Origin: CAWAYR01 sp050250955
GTDB taxonomy: Bacteria > Acidobacteriota > Vicinamibacteria > Vicinamibacterales > UBA2999
Direction: 5' to 3'
Length of the DNA: 64,000 bases
NCBI GenBank assembly: GCA_050250955.1
Contig: JBFWNR010000009.1
Coordinates: forward strand, 1 to 64,000
In this document: positions 43,306 through 49,944 of the stretch, piece after piece
Layout: every line of letters starts with the position of its first letter
Position numbering within the stretch: position 1 is the first letter of the stretch
The notes under the pieces: model-generated
Database searches by the model: none
Told to the model about the DNA's origin: nothing
The model's input: the letters and a program-made list of their open reading frames with translations, nothing else
Made by a program: the position numbers and the translations under genes

Positions 43306-44309
43306 TTGCTGCCGCGCGTCTTGCGGAACGCGTCGCGTTCGCGCGTGCCCTGGTCGAAGACGTCAGCGGGCACGATGGTGCCGCGCATCGAGGTGCCGAA
43401 CTTGTCGGCCATCTCGCGGAAGCCCCTGGCGGCCGCCGGGTCGGGCGTGGTCAGCTTCAGGCCGCGCTTGAGCATCTCGGCCTTGGCCTGATCGTCCTGC
43501 TGCGGCACGTCGCGCTCGAGCTGATCCTGGATCTTCTTCGCGACGGCGAGCACCTGGGTGCGGTCGGCTTCGGAGATGGTGCCCCAGGTGCGGGCGTCGA
43601 CCACCGTGGCGCCGGCCAGCGGGCCGACGCCGAGGTCGAGCATGTGCGGCACGTTGCGGTACCACTGGAAGGCCAGGGTGGCCAGCGGCGTCGACGGCAC
43701 GGCGTCGAGCAGTCCGGTCATCAGGCCGCTCTGCACCTCGGAGAAGGGCAGCGGGCGCGGGTTGAAGCCGTTCTGCTTGTAGAGCTGCACGAACTGGTCG
43801 TCGCCGGCGCTGGTGTAGAGGCGCTGTTTGCGCAGCTCGTCCACGGTCGGCACCGGGTTCTTGCTGAACAGATACACCCAGCCGGTGTCGCCCCAGTTGA
43901 GCAGCACCAGCCCCTTGGCCTCGAGCTTCTGCTTCAGCATCGGTTCGAGCTTGGCCCGGGTCGCCCGGTACTCCTCGTAGGTGCTGAAGAACATCGGGAT
44001 GGTGAAGATGTTGAAGGCGTTGTCGACCGAAGCCAGGCCGACGGCGGTGATCGAGGCGGCGTGCTGCCGGCCGATCTTCATGTTCGAGATCATCGTCGCC
44101 TCGTCGTCCTGGGCGGCGCCGATCACCCGCACCACGACGCGGCCGCCGGTAGCGGTGCGGACGTCGGCCTCGAACTGCTTGAGCGCCTTGTGCCACACCG
44201 AGCCGAGCGGCGCCGGCGAGGCGAGGCGAATCGTGGTCTGCGCGGCGGCGGTGCCGGCGGTCAGCGTCAGCGCCAGGATCCCAATCCACACACGGGCCAT
44301 CAACGTCAT
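43302..44309 (-). CDS. TRAP substrate-binding protein (DctP-type)
   Basis: A 335-residue protein with a signal peptide; ATG 44309 is preferred to 44324. The mature protein has the DctP fold: IRLASPAPLGSVWHKALKQFEADV, GAAQDDEATMISNMKIGRQ, RLYTSAGDDQFVQLYKQNGF and FSEVQSGLMTGLLDAVPS. It binds a solute in the periplasm and hands it to the DctQM permease. The ligand-contacting arginine in the typical ELRKQRLY segment is present (Arg in RKQRLYT). The upstream TatT lipoprotein presumably helps it. Confidence 0.93.
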   Translation of the reverse strand: MTLMARVWIGILALTLTAGTAAAQTTIRLASPAPLGSVWHKALKQFEADVRTATGGRVVVRVIGAAQDDEATMISNMKIGRQHAASITAVGLASVDNAFNIFTIPMFFSTYEEYRATRAKLEPMLKQKLEAKGLVLLNWGDTGWVYLFSKNPVPTVDELRKQRLYTSAGDDQFVQLYKQNGFNPRPLPFSEVQSGLMTGLLDAVPSTPLATLAFQWYRNVPHMLDLGVGPLAGATVVDARTWGTISEADRTQVLAVAKKIQDQLERDVPQQDDQAKAEMLKRGLKLTTPDPAAARGFREMADKFGTSMRGTIVPADVFDQGTRERDAFRKTRGSK

Positions 44310-44330
44310 AGCATCCCTTCGCATCTGGAG

Positions 44331-45341
44331 TTACCGGAAGCCGACCGGCACCGCCGGGTGCGGCACCGGGGGCGCCACGGCGAGGCGTGGCGCGTCGGCC
44401 GGCCAGGCGCCGGCCGCGGTGAAGAGCTCGTCGACGCGCGACTGGAGGATGCGCGCGCGCTGCTGGGCGATGATCGTCGCCAGGCGGATGTCGGGCACGT
44501 CGTTCGGGTCGATGGCGAGCGCCTTCTCGAGCAGTTCGTCGAACTCCTGGCGGTTCTGTGCCGGCTGGGCCACGCTGGCAGCCATGGCCACGTAGGCCGA
44601 CGCCGACCTGCCCTTCGACAGCTCGACGGCACGCTCGAAGTGCTGGCGGGCCCGGGCGGCGTCGCCGCCCATGGACGGCGACATGCCATCGAGGGTGATG
44701 AACACCTCGTGGATGGCGCCGTCGGCGTAGTCCTCGTCGATGGCCAGCGCCTTGTCCATCAACGTCCGCACGACCGGGAAGTCGGCGACCAGGTCCGGCT
44801 GATCGACGCCGACGGCGATGGCCGATCCCCACGACGCGCCGAGCCAGTAGAGCTCGTCGACCTCGTAGCTGACGGTGCCGAGCGCGGTGGTCGGGTCGGC
44901 GGCGAGCGCCGCGCGCAGCCCCGGCCGCTTCAGTTCGACCCGCCGCAGGCAGTAGTCGCGTCCACGCAGATACAGACGCCGCGCCCGCGCCTTCAGCCGT
45001 TCGCTCTCGGCGTAGTCGGTCGACTCGAGCCGTTCGGCGTCGAGCTGGACGAATGCGTTGGCGTAGGAGGTGAAGCCAGAACAGGCCGTGAGCAGCATGC
45101 CCTTGTGGTTGGGCGAGGTCTGCAGCAGCGACTCGAGCGTCTTCAGCGAGAAGGGCAAGGCGGCGCGGATGAGCTCGGGATCGTCGTCGGTGGTGTACAC
45201 GGACGGGCCCGGGGCCGACAGCGCGTCGCCCAACCTGTTCACCGCGAAGGTCTTGATCGAGCAGCCCGTCAAGACCGTGACGGCGCCGGCGGCCAGCACG
45301 GCCAGCCGGACCCGCAAGAAGAGGGATGCCGGGAGTGCCAA
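44331..45341 (-). CDS. TatT-type TPR lipoprotein of a TRAP transporter
   Basis: A 336-residue lipoprotein with the lipobox LTGC near residue 27. The body is a helical, TPR-like array (CSGFTSYANAFVQLDAE..., ADGAIHEVFITLDG and AYVAMAASVAQPAQNRQEF), matching TatT/PF16811 proteins. In TP0956-type systems this trimeric protein associates with the DctP protein and may handle hydrophobic ligands. The gene leads the operon, with 21 bases to the DctP gene. The presence of TatT suggests the transported ligand may be lipid-like or organic acid; this is inference. Confidence 0.88.
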   Translation of the reverse strand: MALPASLFLRVRLAVLAAGAVTVLTGCSIKTFAVNRLGDALSAPGPSVYTTDDDPELIRAALPFSLKTLESLLQTSPNHKGMLLTACSGFTSYANAFVQLDAERLESTDYAESERLKARARRLYLRGRDYCLRRVELKRPGLRAALAADPTTALGTVSYEVDELYWLGASWGSAIAVGVDQPDLVADFPVVRTLMDKALAIDEDYADGAIHEVFITLDGMSPSMGGDAARARQHFERAVELSKGRSASAYVAMAASVAQPAQNRQEFDELLEKALAIDPNDVPDIRLATIIAQQRARILQSRVDELFTAAGAWPADAPRLAVAPPVPHPAVPVGFR

Positions 45342-45411
45342 CGTCTTCCCAGGATATGACGAAACCCGGGGGCGGGGCGATGCGCCGCGGCCGGGCCGCC
45401 GTGCGGGGCGC

Positions 45412-46509
45412 TTACTCGGCGCGGCCTTCGAGGATCTCGTAGGCGCGCGCCGGCCCGTGCCACATCACGCCGGCGGCGGTGATGGCGGGGTAGTGGGCGG
45501 CGTGCGACCGCATGTCGATGCGGGCGGCGGCGTCCTCGACCGACACGCCGGCGGTGTGCAGCGCCTGCGCCTGGGCCCAGAAGTCGCGCAGGTAGGCCTG
45601 GAAGTGATCGATCTTGGCCTTGCCCGTGAAGTGGCGGCCGTGCCCCGGCAGCGTCGTGTCGAAGTCGAGCCCGCGCAGCCGCTCGAGGGTCTGGATCCAG
45701 TCGGGGATGAAGCTGTCGCCGAGATACGACGGCCCCTCGGCGAGCAGGTCGCCGGTGACGACGACGCGCTCCTTCGGCAGGAACACCACTACGTCGCCGC
45801 CGGTGTGGGCGCGGCCGAGGTGCAGCAGGCGGATCTCGCGGCCGCCGCGGTGGAGCGTGAGCTGGTCGGTGAGCGTCACGGTCGGCGGCCGGACCGCGAT
45901 CGCGTTGGTGCCCTCGAGTTGCGTGCGCAGCACGGCCAGCTGCGCCTCGAGCTTCGTGCGCTCGCCGGCGTCGGCCGTCTTGGCGATGCGCCCCTCGAGC
46001 TCGGCGATGCGGCCGGGCAGCGGCGTGATGAAGAACTCCCAGCTGCGGCCGCGCGTGGAGTCGCCCGCCGCGAGCCGCTGGCGGGTGTACTCGTGGCCGA
46101 TGACCTCGACCTCGGGGCCGTAGATCTGGTTGCCGTGGGCGTGGTCCCAGTGCCAGTGCGTGTTGATGACGTAGCGCACCGGCTTGGGGGTGATCGCCTT
46201 CAGTTCCTCGCGCAGCGCCCAGGCGCCGCCCGGCGACATGTGGGTGTCGACGACCAGCACGTCGTCGTCGTTGACGACGATCGAGGCGTTGCAGCCGACG
46301 GCGAGGGCCCCAGTGCCGACCGCGTGGTAGATGTCGGGTGCCACCGGCCGGATGTCGAAGGCGGGGCCGGTGTAGGTGGCTCCGGGTGGCCGGCCAGGTG
46401 GCGGCTGGGTGGTCGCGGTGGAGGTGCCGACCGAGGCCGATGCACCGAGGCCGAGGACGAGGAGGGCAGTCAACACCAGGCCGCGATGGCGCCGGACCCG
46501 CGAGGTCAT
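45412..46509 (-). CDS. Exported metallo-beta-lactamase-fold hydrolase
   Basis: A 365-residue protein; ATG 46509 (MTSRVRRHRG) gives a signal peptide (LVLTALLVLGLGASASV), and the upstream extension to 46581 is repeat-derived and rejected. The MBL motif HWHWDHAHG (HxHxDH) is clear, with further ligands in LHLGRAHTGGDVVVF and LPGHGRHF. It hydrolyses a small substrate with a dinuclear metal site; beta-lactamase activity is not proved and many MBL proteins act on other esters or lactones. An embedded coiled coil (RIAELEGRIAKTADAGERTKLEAQLAVL) is unusual. Confidence 0.9.
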   Translation of the reverse strand: MTSRVRRHRGLVLTALLVLGLGASASVGTSTATTQPPPGRPPGATYTGPAFDIRPVAPDIYHAVGTGALAVGCNASIVVNDDDVLVVDTHMSPGGAWALREELKAITPKPVRYVINTHWHWDHAHGNQIYGPEVEVIGHEYTRQRLAAGDSTRGRSWEFFITPLPGRIAELEGRIAKTADAGERTKLEAQLAVLRTQLEGTNAIAVRPPTVTLTDQLTLHRGGREIRLLHLGRAHTGGDVVVFLPKERVVVTGDLLAEGPSYLGDSFIPDWIQTLERLRGLDFDTTLPGHGRHFTGKAKIDHFQAYLRDFWAQAQALHTAGVSVEDAAARIDMRSHAAHYPAITAAGVMWHGPARAYEILEGRAE

Positions 46510-46530
46510 GGCCGGTGAGCCTACCACGCG

Positions 46531-46581
46531 GTGCCAGGCACGAACGCCGTTCGCGCGCCGAACGCCGTTCGTGCCTGGCAC
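46531..46581. repeat. REP-like palindrome GTGCCAGGCACGAAC, copy 2
   Basis: Arms 46531-46553 and 46559-46581 are inverted copies with one mismatch around CGCGC. It abuts the exonuclease stop and lies 21 bases upstream of the MBL start. It shares its arm tip with the copy at 13944-13994. Confidence 0.85.
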
Positions 46582-46582
46582 C

Positions 46583-47341
46583 TCAGGCGAAGACGGCGAC
46601 CACCGGGCCGTGGTCGCTCGAGCCGATTTCGCGCTGGACCACGCAGCTGGCGGCCCGGGCGGCGAGCGGTGCCGAGGCGACGACGTAGTCGATACGCCAG
46701 CCGATGTTGCGCTGCTTCAGGTTGCGCCACGGCGCCCACCAGGTGAAGAGCGCGTCGTCGTCGGGGTGGAGCGTCCGTCCTACGTCGACCAGGCCGCGCG
46801 ACAGCAGCCGCTCGAGGACCGCCCGTTCGTCGGCGCGGGCGCCGACCTGGTTGGCCTTGCGTTCCTTCGGGTGGATGTCCCGGTCGGTGCGGGCGACGTT
46901 GAGATCGCCGCAGAAGAGCAGCGGCCGACCGTCTCCCTGCGCCTCGGCTGCCCAGTCGTCCATCGCGGTCAGGAACCGCAGCTTGGCGTCGTAGTCCTTG
47001 CCGCCGTTGGGGACGTAGAAGGACGACACCAGCACCCGCTCCCCGGCCACGTCCACCTCCGCCGAGATCGCCCGCGACTCGAAGTCGAACGACGGGTGCA
47101 CGAAGGTCGGCGGCAGCGGCGCGAGGGCCTTGGCGATGAGCAGCGCCACGCCCGAGTAGCCCTTGCCGCCGTGCCACCCGACCCAGTAGTGCTCCAGTTC
47201 GCGCAGGTCGAAGGGCAGCTGGTCGATGGTCGCCTTGATCTCCTGCAGGCAGACCACGTCCGGCTGTTCGGCGGCCAGCCAGTCAAGTAGCTGGCCCTGC
47301 CGGGCGCGGATGCCGTTGACGTTCCAGGTGGCGATCTTCAT
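46583..47341 (-). CDS. xthA: Exodeoxyribonuclease III (AP endonuclease)
   Basis: A 252-residue protein starting MKIATWNVNGIRARQ, the family N-terminus. Active-site residues: Glu in CLQEIKAT, Asp/Asn in CGDLNVAR, and the terminal Asp-His in SSDHGPVV. It cleaves abasic sites and acts as a 3'-5' exonuclease in base excision repair. The start overlaps the TetR stop by ATGA, so it is the second gene of an operon driven from the TetR promoter. A palindromic repeat directly follows its stop. Confidence 0.94.
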   Translation of the reverse strand: MKIATWNVNGIRARQGQLLDWLAAEQPDVVCLQEIKATIDQLPFDLRELEHYWVGWHGGKGYSGVALLIAKALAPLPPTFVHPSFDFESRAISAEVDVAGERVLVSSFYVPNGGKDYDAKLRFLTAMDDWAAEAQGDGRPLLFCGDLNVARTDRDIHPKERKANQVGARADERAVLERLLSRGLVDVGRTLHPDDDALFTWWAPWRNLKQRNIGWRIDYVVASAPLAARAASCVVQREIGSSDHGPVVAVFA

Positions 47342-47952
47342 GACGCGGGGGATGGCGGGCCACTCGCCGACCAGTGGCGGAGCCGGTGCTCGATAGCGTA
47401 ACGCGCGCGGGCGACGGCGCCGTCGTCGCCACCGTCGGCGTCGCGCCACGCCGCCTGCAGCAGGGCGTCGAGTTCGAAGGCCACGACATCGGGCCGCACC
47501 GCCGCCGGCAGCTCGCCGGCGGTCACCGCCGCGGTCGCCTGCGCTTCCAGCAGCGTCCGCCAGGCACGGTGCCACGCTGCCCCGGCGTCGCGCGGCGCAA
47601 TGAGGCGCAGCGGACAGGTGGCCACGAGCAGGTCGAGGGCCGGGTCGTGCGCGGAGGTGAGGGCCAGCCAGGCTTCCGACAAGGCCACCAGCCGCGCCAG
47701 CCCGCCGGGGGCGGCGGCGGTCCGGGCGACCACGGCCCGGTCGAATCGCTCGGAAGCCGTCCGGATCAAGGCTTCGTCGAGGCCGGGTTTGGAGCCGAAA
47801 TGGGCGAAGACGCCGCTCTTGGTCATGCCCGTCGCCGCAGCGAGCGCGCCGATCGAGGCGGCCGGGAGGCCGCCGTGGGCGGCCAGCCGCAGGCCGTGAT
47901 CGAGGATCAAGGCGCGGATCGCCAAGGCTGAGGGGCGGGTGGCAGATGGCAA
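47338..47952 (-). CDS. TetR-family transcription regulator
   Basis: A 204-residue protein with a TTG start at 47952. The TetR HTH is in the first 55 residues (LPAASIGALAAATGMTKSGVFAHFGSKPGL). The C-terminal ligand domain resembles the YcdC/TetR_C_16-like type and is rich in Ala. Upstream sits a 16-base perfect palindrome and a TACAAT -10, so autorepression is likely. It is followed by the exonuclease gene with ATGA overlap, an unusual regulator-repair pairing. Confidence 0.9.
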   Translation of the reverse strand: MPSATRPSALAIRALILDHGLRLAAHGGLPAASIGALAAATGMTKSGVFAHFGSKPGLDEALIRTASERFDRAVVARTAAAPGGLARLVALSEAWLALTSAHDPALDLLVATCPLRLIAPRDAGAAWHRAWRTLLEAQATAAVTAGELPAAVRPDVVAFELDALLQAAWRDADGGDDGAVARARYAIEHRLRHWSASGPPSPAS

Positions 47953-47966
47953 GGCTTCGCGGTGAA

Positions 47967-48003
47967 ATTGTAAGCCAAATAGAGTAAGAACGAACGTTCG
48001 TTC
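47967..48003 (-). promoter_or_regulatory. TetR promoter and palindromic operator
   Basis: GAACGAACGTTCGTTC (47988-48003) is a perfect 16-base palindrome typical of TetR-family operators. TACAAT (minus strand, 47967-47972) is a good -10. The operator lies over the expected -35 position, so binding would block the promoter. This is also the most AT-rich stretch nearby. Confidence 0.75.
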
Positions 48004-48104
48004 TCAGAACGACCGCGCCAGGCGACCGCAGCTGCGCTACCTGGAACTGCAGCGCGCTCGGCCGTTCTGCACGTCCCGGCGTCCTACCTCCGACGTCCGC
48101 GGCA

Positions 48105-48110
48105 TATACT
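48105..48110 (+). promoter_or_regulatory. Candidate -10 of exported methyltransferase gene
   Basis: TATACT 26 bases before ATG 48137; GAGGAG lies in between as Shine-Dalgarno. No strong -35 is visible. Confidence 0.5.
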
Positions 48111-48136
48111 CGCCCCGGACCCCTGAGGAGCATCGC

Positions 48137-48694
48137 ATGACGACTCGATTCACGGCACTCGGACTCGCCGCGGCCCTGCTGGCCGCACCCGCTCTCGCCA
48201 GCGCCCAGGCCACGGCCACCCAGACGCCGACGCGGCGACCCGACGTCATCTACGTGCCCACCCCCCAGGAGGTGGTCGACGCGATGCTCCAGATCGCCAA
48301 GGTCACCAAGAACGACGTGGTCTACGACCTGGGCACCGGCGACGGCCGCATCCCGGTCACCGCCGCCAAGACCTACGGCGCCCGCGGCGTCGGCATCGAC
48401 ATCGACCCGCAGCGCATCAAGGAAGCCACCGAGAACGTGCAGAAGAGCGGCGTCGGCGACCGCGTGCGGATCGTCCAGGCCGACCTCTTCGAGACCGACA
48501 TCTCGGAGGCCACCGTGGTGACGCTCTACCTGCTGCCGTCGCTCAACCAGAAGCTGCTCCCGAAGCTGAACAAGGAGCTGAAGCCCGGCACCCGCATCGT
48601 GTCGCACGCCTTCGACATGGGCGACAAGAAGCCCAGGGAAGAGCTCGACGTCAACGGCCGCAAGGTCTACTTCTGGACGATCCCGATTCAGTAG
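48137..48694 (+). CDS. Methyltransferase-fold protein with a signal peptide
   Basis: A 185-residue protein with GAGGAG Shine-Dalgarno. The N-terminus is a clear Sec signal (LGLAAALLAAPALASAQ). The mature domain has SAM-methyltransferase motifs: VVYDLGTGDGRIPV (motif I, about 60-74), GVGIDIDP (acidic motif II, about 82-90) and VQADLFE (about 114-121). Class I methyltransferases need cytoplasmic S-adenosylmethionine, so an exported copy is unexpected; it may bind another ligand or use another donor. A strong terminator follows. The divergent neighbour is the TetR gene. Confidence 0.85.
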   Translation: MTTRFTALGLAAALLAAPALASAQATATQTPTRRPDVIYVPTPQEVVDAMLQIAKVTKNDVVYDLGTGDGRIPVTAAKTYGARGVGIDIDPQRIKEATENVQKSGVGDRVRIVQADLFETDISEATVVTLYLLPSLNQKLLPKLNKELKPGTRIVSHAFDMGDKKPREELDVNGRKVYFWTIPIQ

Positions 48695-48711
48695 CAGGCA
48701 CTCGCGAAACA

Positions 48712-48742
48712 CGAAAGGCGGCCGAATTCCGGCCGCCTTTCG
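48712..48742. terminator. Bidirectional terminator hairpin
   Basis: CGAAAGGCGGCCG (48712-48724) pairs perfectly with CGGCCGCCTTTCG (48730-48742) across AATTC. It lies between two convergent stops (48694 and 48767), with A and T tails at the stem base usable on both strands. Confidence 0.8.
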
Positions 48743-48766
48743 CAGTACTGCGGTCGCCGCGACGCA

Positions 48767-49885
48767 TCAGTCGGTGGCGCGTCCCTCGAGCAGCGGCTCG
48801 CACGGCCGCGACTCCGGCCCGTTTTCCGTGCACACCGCGAACCGCGACTGGTACATGGACACGCCGGCGAACTCGCCCTGCTTGTTCAGCACGTAGAAGC
48901 TCAGGCCGAACGCCGGGTTTCCCTTCGAGTTGAGCAGCCGCTTCTCGACGGTGTTGGCCTTGACGCGGCGGAGCGCCTCGAGACCGGCGTCCTTCGGCGA
49001 CTTGCCGCGCCGCATCTCCTCGACGATGAAGAACGAGCACAGGTTGTAGAGGTTGGCTTCGCCGCGGCCGGTCGAGCCGGCGGCGCCGACTTCGTTGTCC
49101 ACATAGAGCCCGGCGCCGAGAATCGGCGAGTCGCCGGTGCGGCCGGGGATCTTCCACGCCAGGCCGCTGGTGGTGGTGACGCCGCACACCTCGCCCTTGG
49201 CGTTCACGCCGTCGCAGTTGATGGTGCCCCAGAAGTGATTGGGATCGATGAGGCCCTCGCGCACCATCTGCAGGCCGGCCATCAGCCCGGCCCGCTCGCG
49301 CTTCTTCGGGTCGAGGTAGTGCTCGGGGTCGATGCGCCGCTTCCACTCCAGCCACAGCCGCCGCGACTTCTCGGTGTTGAGGTCGGCCTCGATGGTGAAG
49401 CCCATGTTGCGCGCGAACTCCTGGGCACCCTTGCCGACCAGCAGGTGGTGGTCGGTGTTCTCGAGCACCGCCTTGGCGACCAGCGACGGCGCCCGCACGC
49501 CTTCGAGGGCGGCCACACCGCCGGCCCGCTTCGCCGGGCCGTGCATGCAGCACGAGTCGAGCTGGACGACGCCTTCGGCGTTGGGCAGCCCGCCGAAGCC
49601 GACGCCCGACTCCTCGGGATCCAGCTCGCACAGGTTGACGCCGGCCACCAGCGCGTCGAGCACGTCCCTGCCGCCGCTGGTCATCTGCTCGAAGGCCAGC
49701 TGCACGCCGGTCTTGGTGCCGCCGTTCTTGAAGACGTTGCCGTTGTCCGAGGCGATGACGACCGGGCGCGTCGCGCCGGTGCGGACCGCCGGGGCCTGGC
49801 CGAAGGCCGCTGCCGGAGCCCCCAGGGCGAAGCCGGCAGCGGTGGACGTGGAGACGAACTCGCGACGGGTGAGCTTGGTGGCCAT
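48767..49885 (-). CDS. Aspartylglucosaminidase-type asparaginase (Ntn hydrolase), Tat-exported
   Basis: A 372-residue protein with start ATG 49885 (AGGAGTGCTC upstream). The N-terminus TRREFVSTSTAAGFALG is a Tat signal. The autocatalytic nucleophile should be Thr221 in HFWGTINCDG, the equivalent of HDTIG in glycosylasparaginase; downstream TTTSGLAW and GRTGDSPILGAG match the oxyanion and substrate-binding loops. It cleaves N4-(beta-N-acetylglucosaminyl)-asparagine or isoaspartyl peptides. Exported location fits breakdown of external glycopeptides. Confidence 0.9.
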   Translation of the reverse strand: MATKLTRREFVSTSTAAGFALGAPAAAFGQAPAVRTGATRPVVIASDNGNVFKNGGTKTGVQLAFEQMTSGGRDVLDALVAGVNLCELDPEESGVGFGGLPNAEGVVQLDSCCMHGPAKRAGGVAALEGVRAPSLVAKAVLENTDHHLLVGKGAQEFARNMGFTIEADLNTEKSRRLWLEWKRRIDPEHYLDPKKRERAGLMAGLQMVREGLIDPNHFWGTINCDGVNAKGEVCGVTTTSGLAWKIPGRTGDSPILGAGLYVDNEVGAAGSTGRGEANLYNLCSFFIVEEMRRGKSPKDAGLEALRRVKANTVEKRLLNSKGNPAFGLSFYVLNKQGEFAGVSMYQSRFAVCTENGPESRPCEPLLEGRATD

Positions 49886-49944
49886 GAGCACTCCTGAAGG
49901 CGGATCGCGCGCATCCTAGCCCCGGGCGCCCGGTCACGCAAGCG

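Noticed and set aside
46510..46581. N-terminal extension of the MBL protein to 46581
   Set aside because: The extra residues are the translation of a palindromic repeat and precede the signal peptide.
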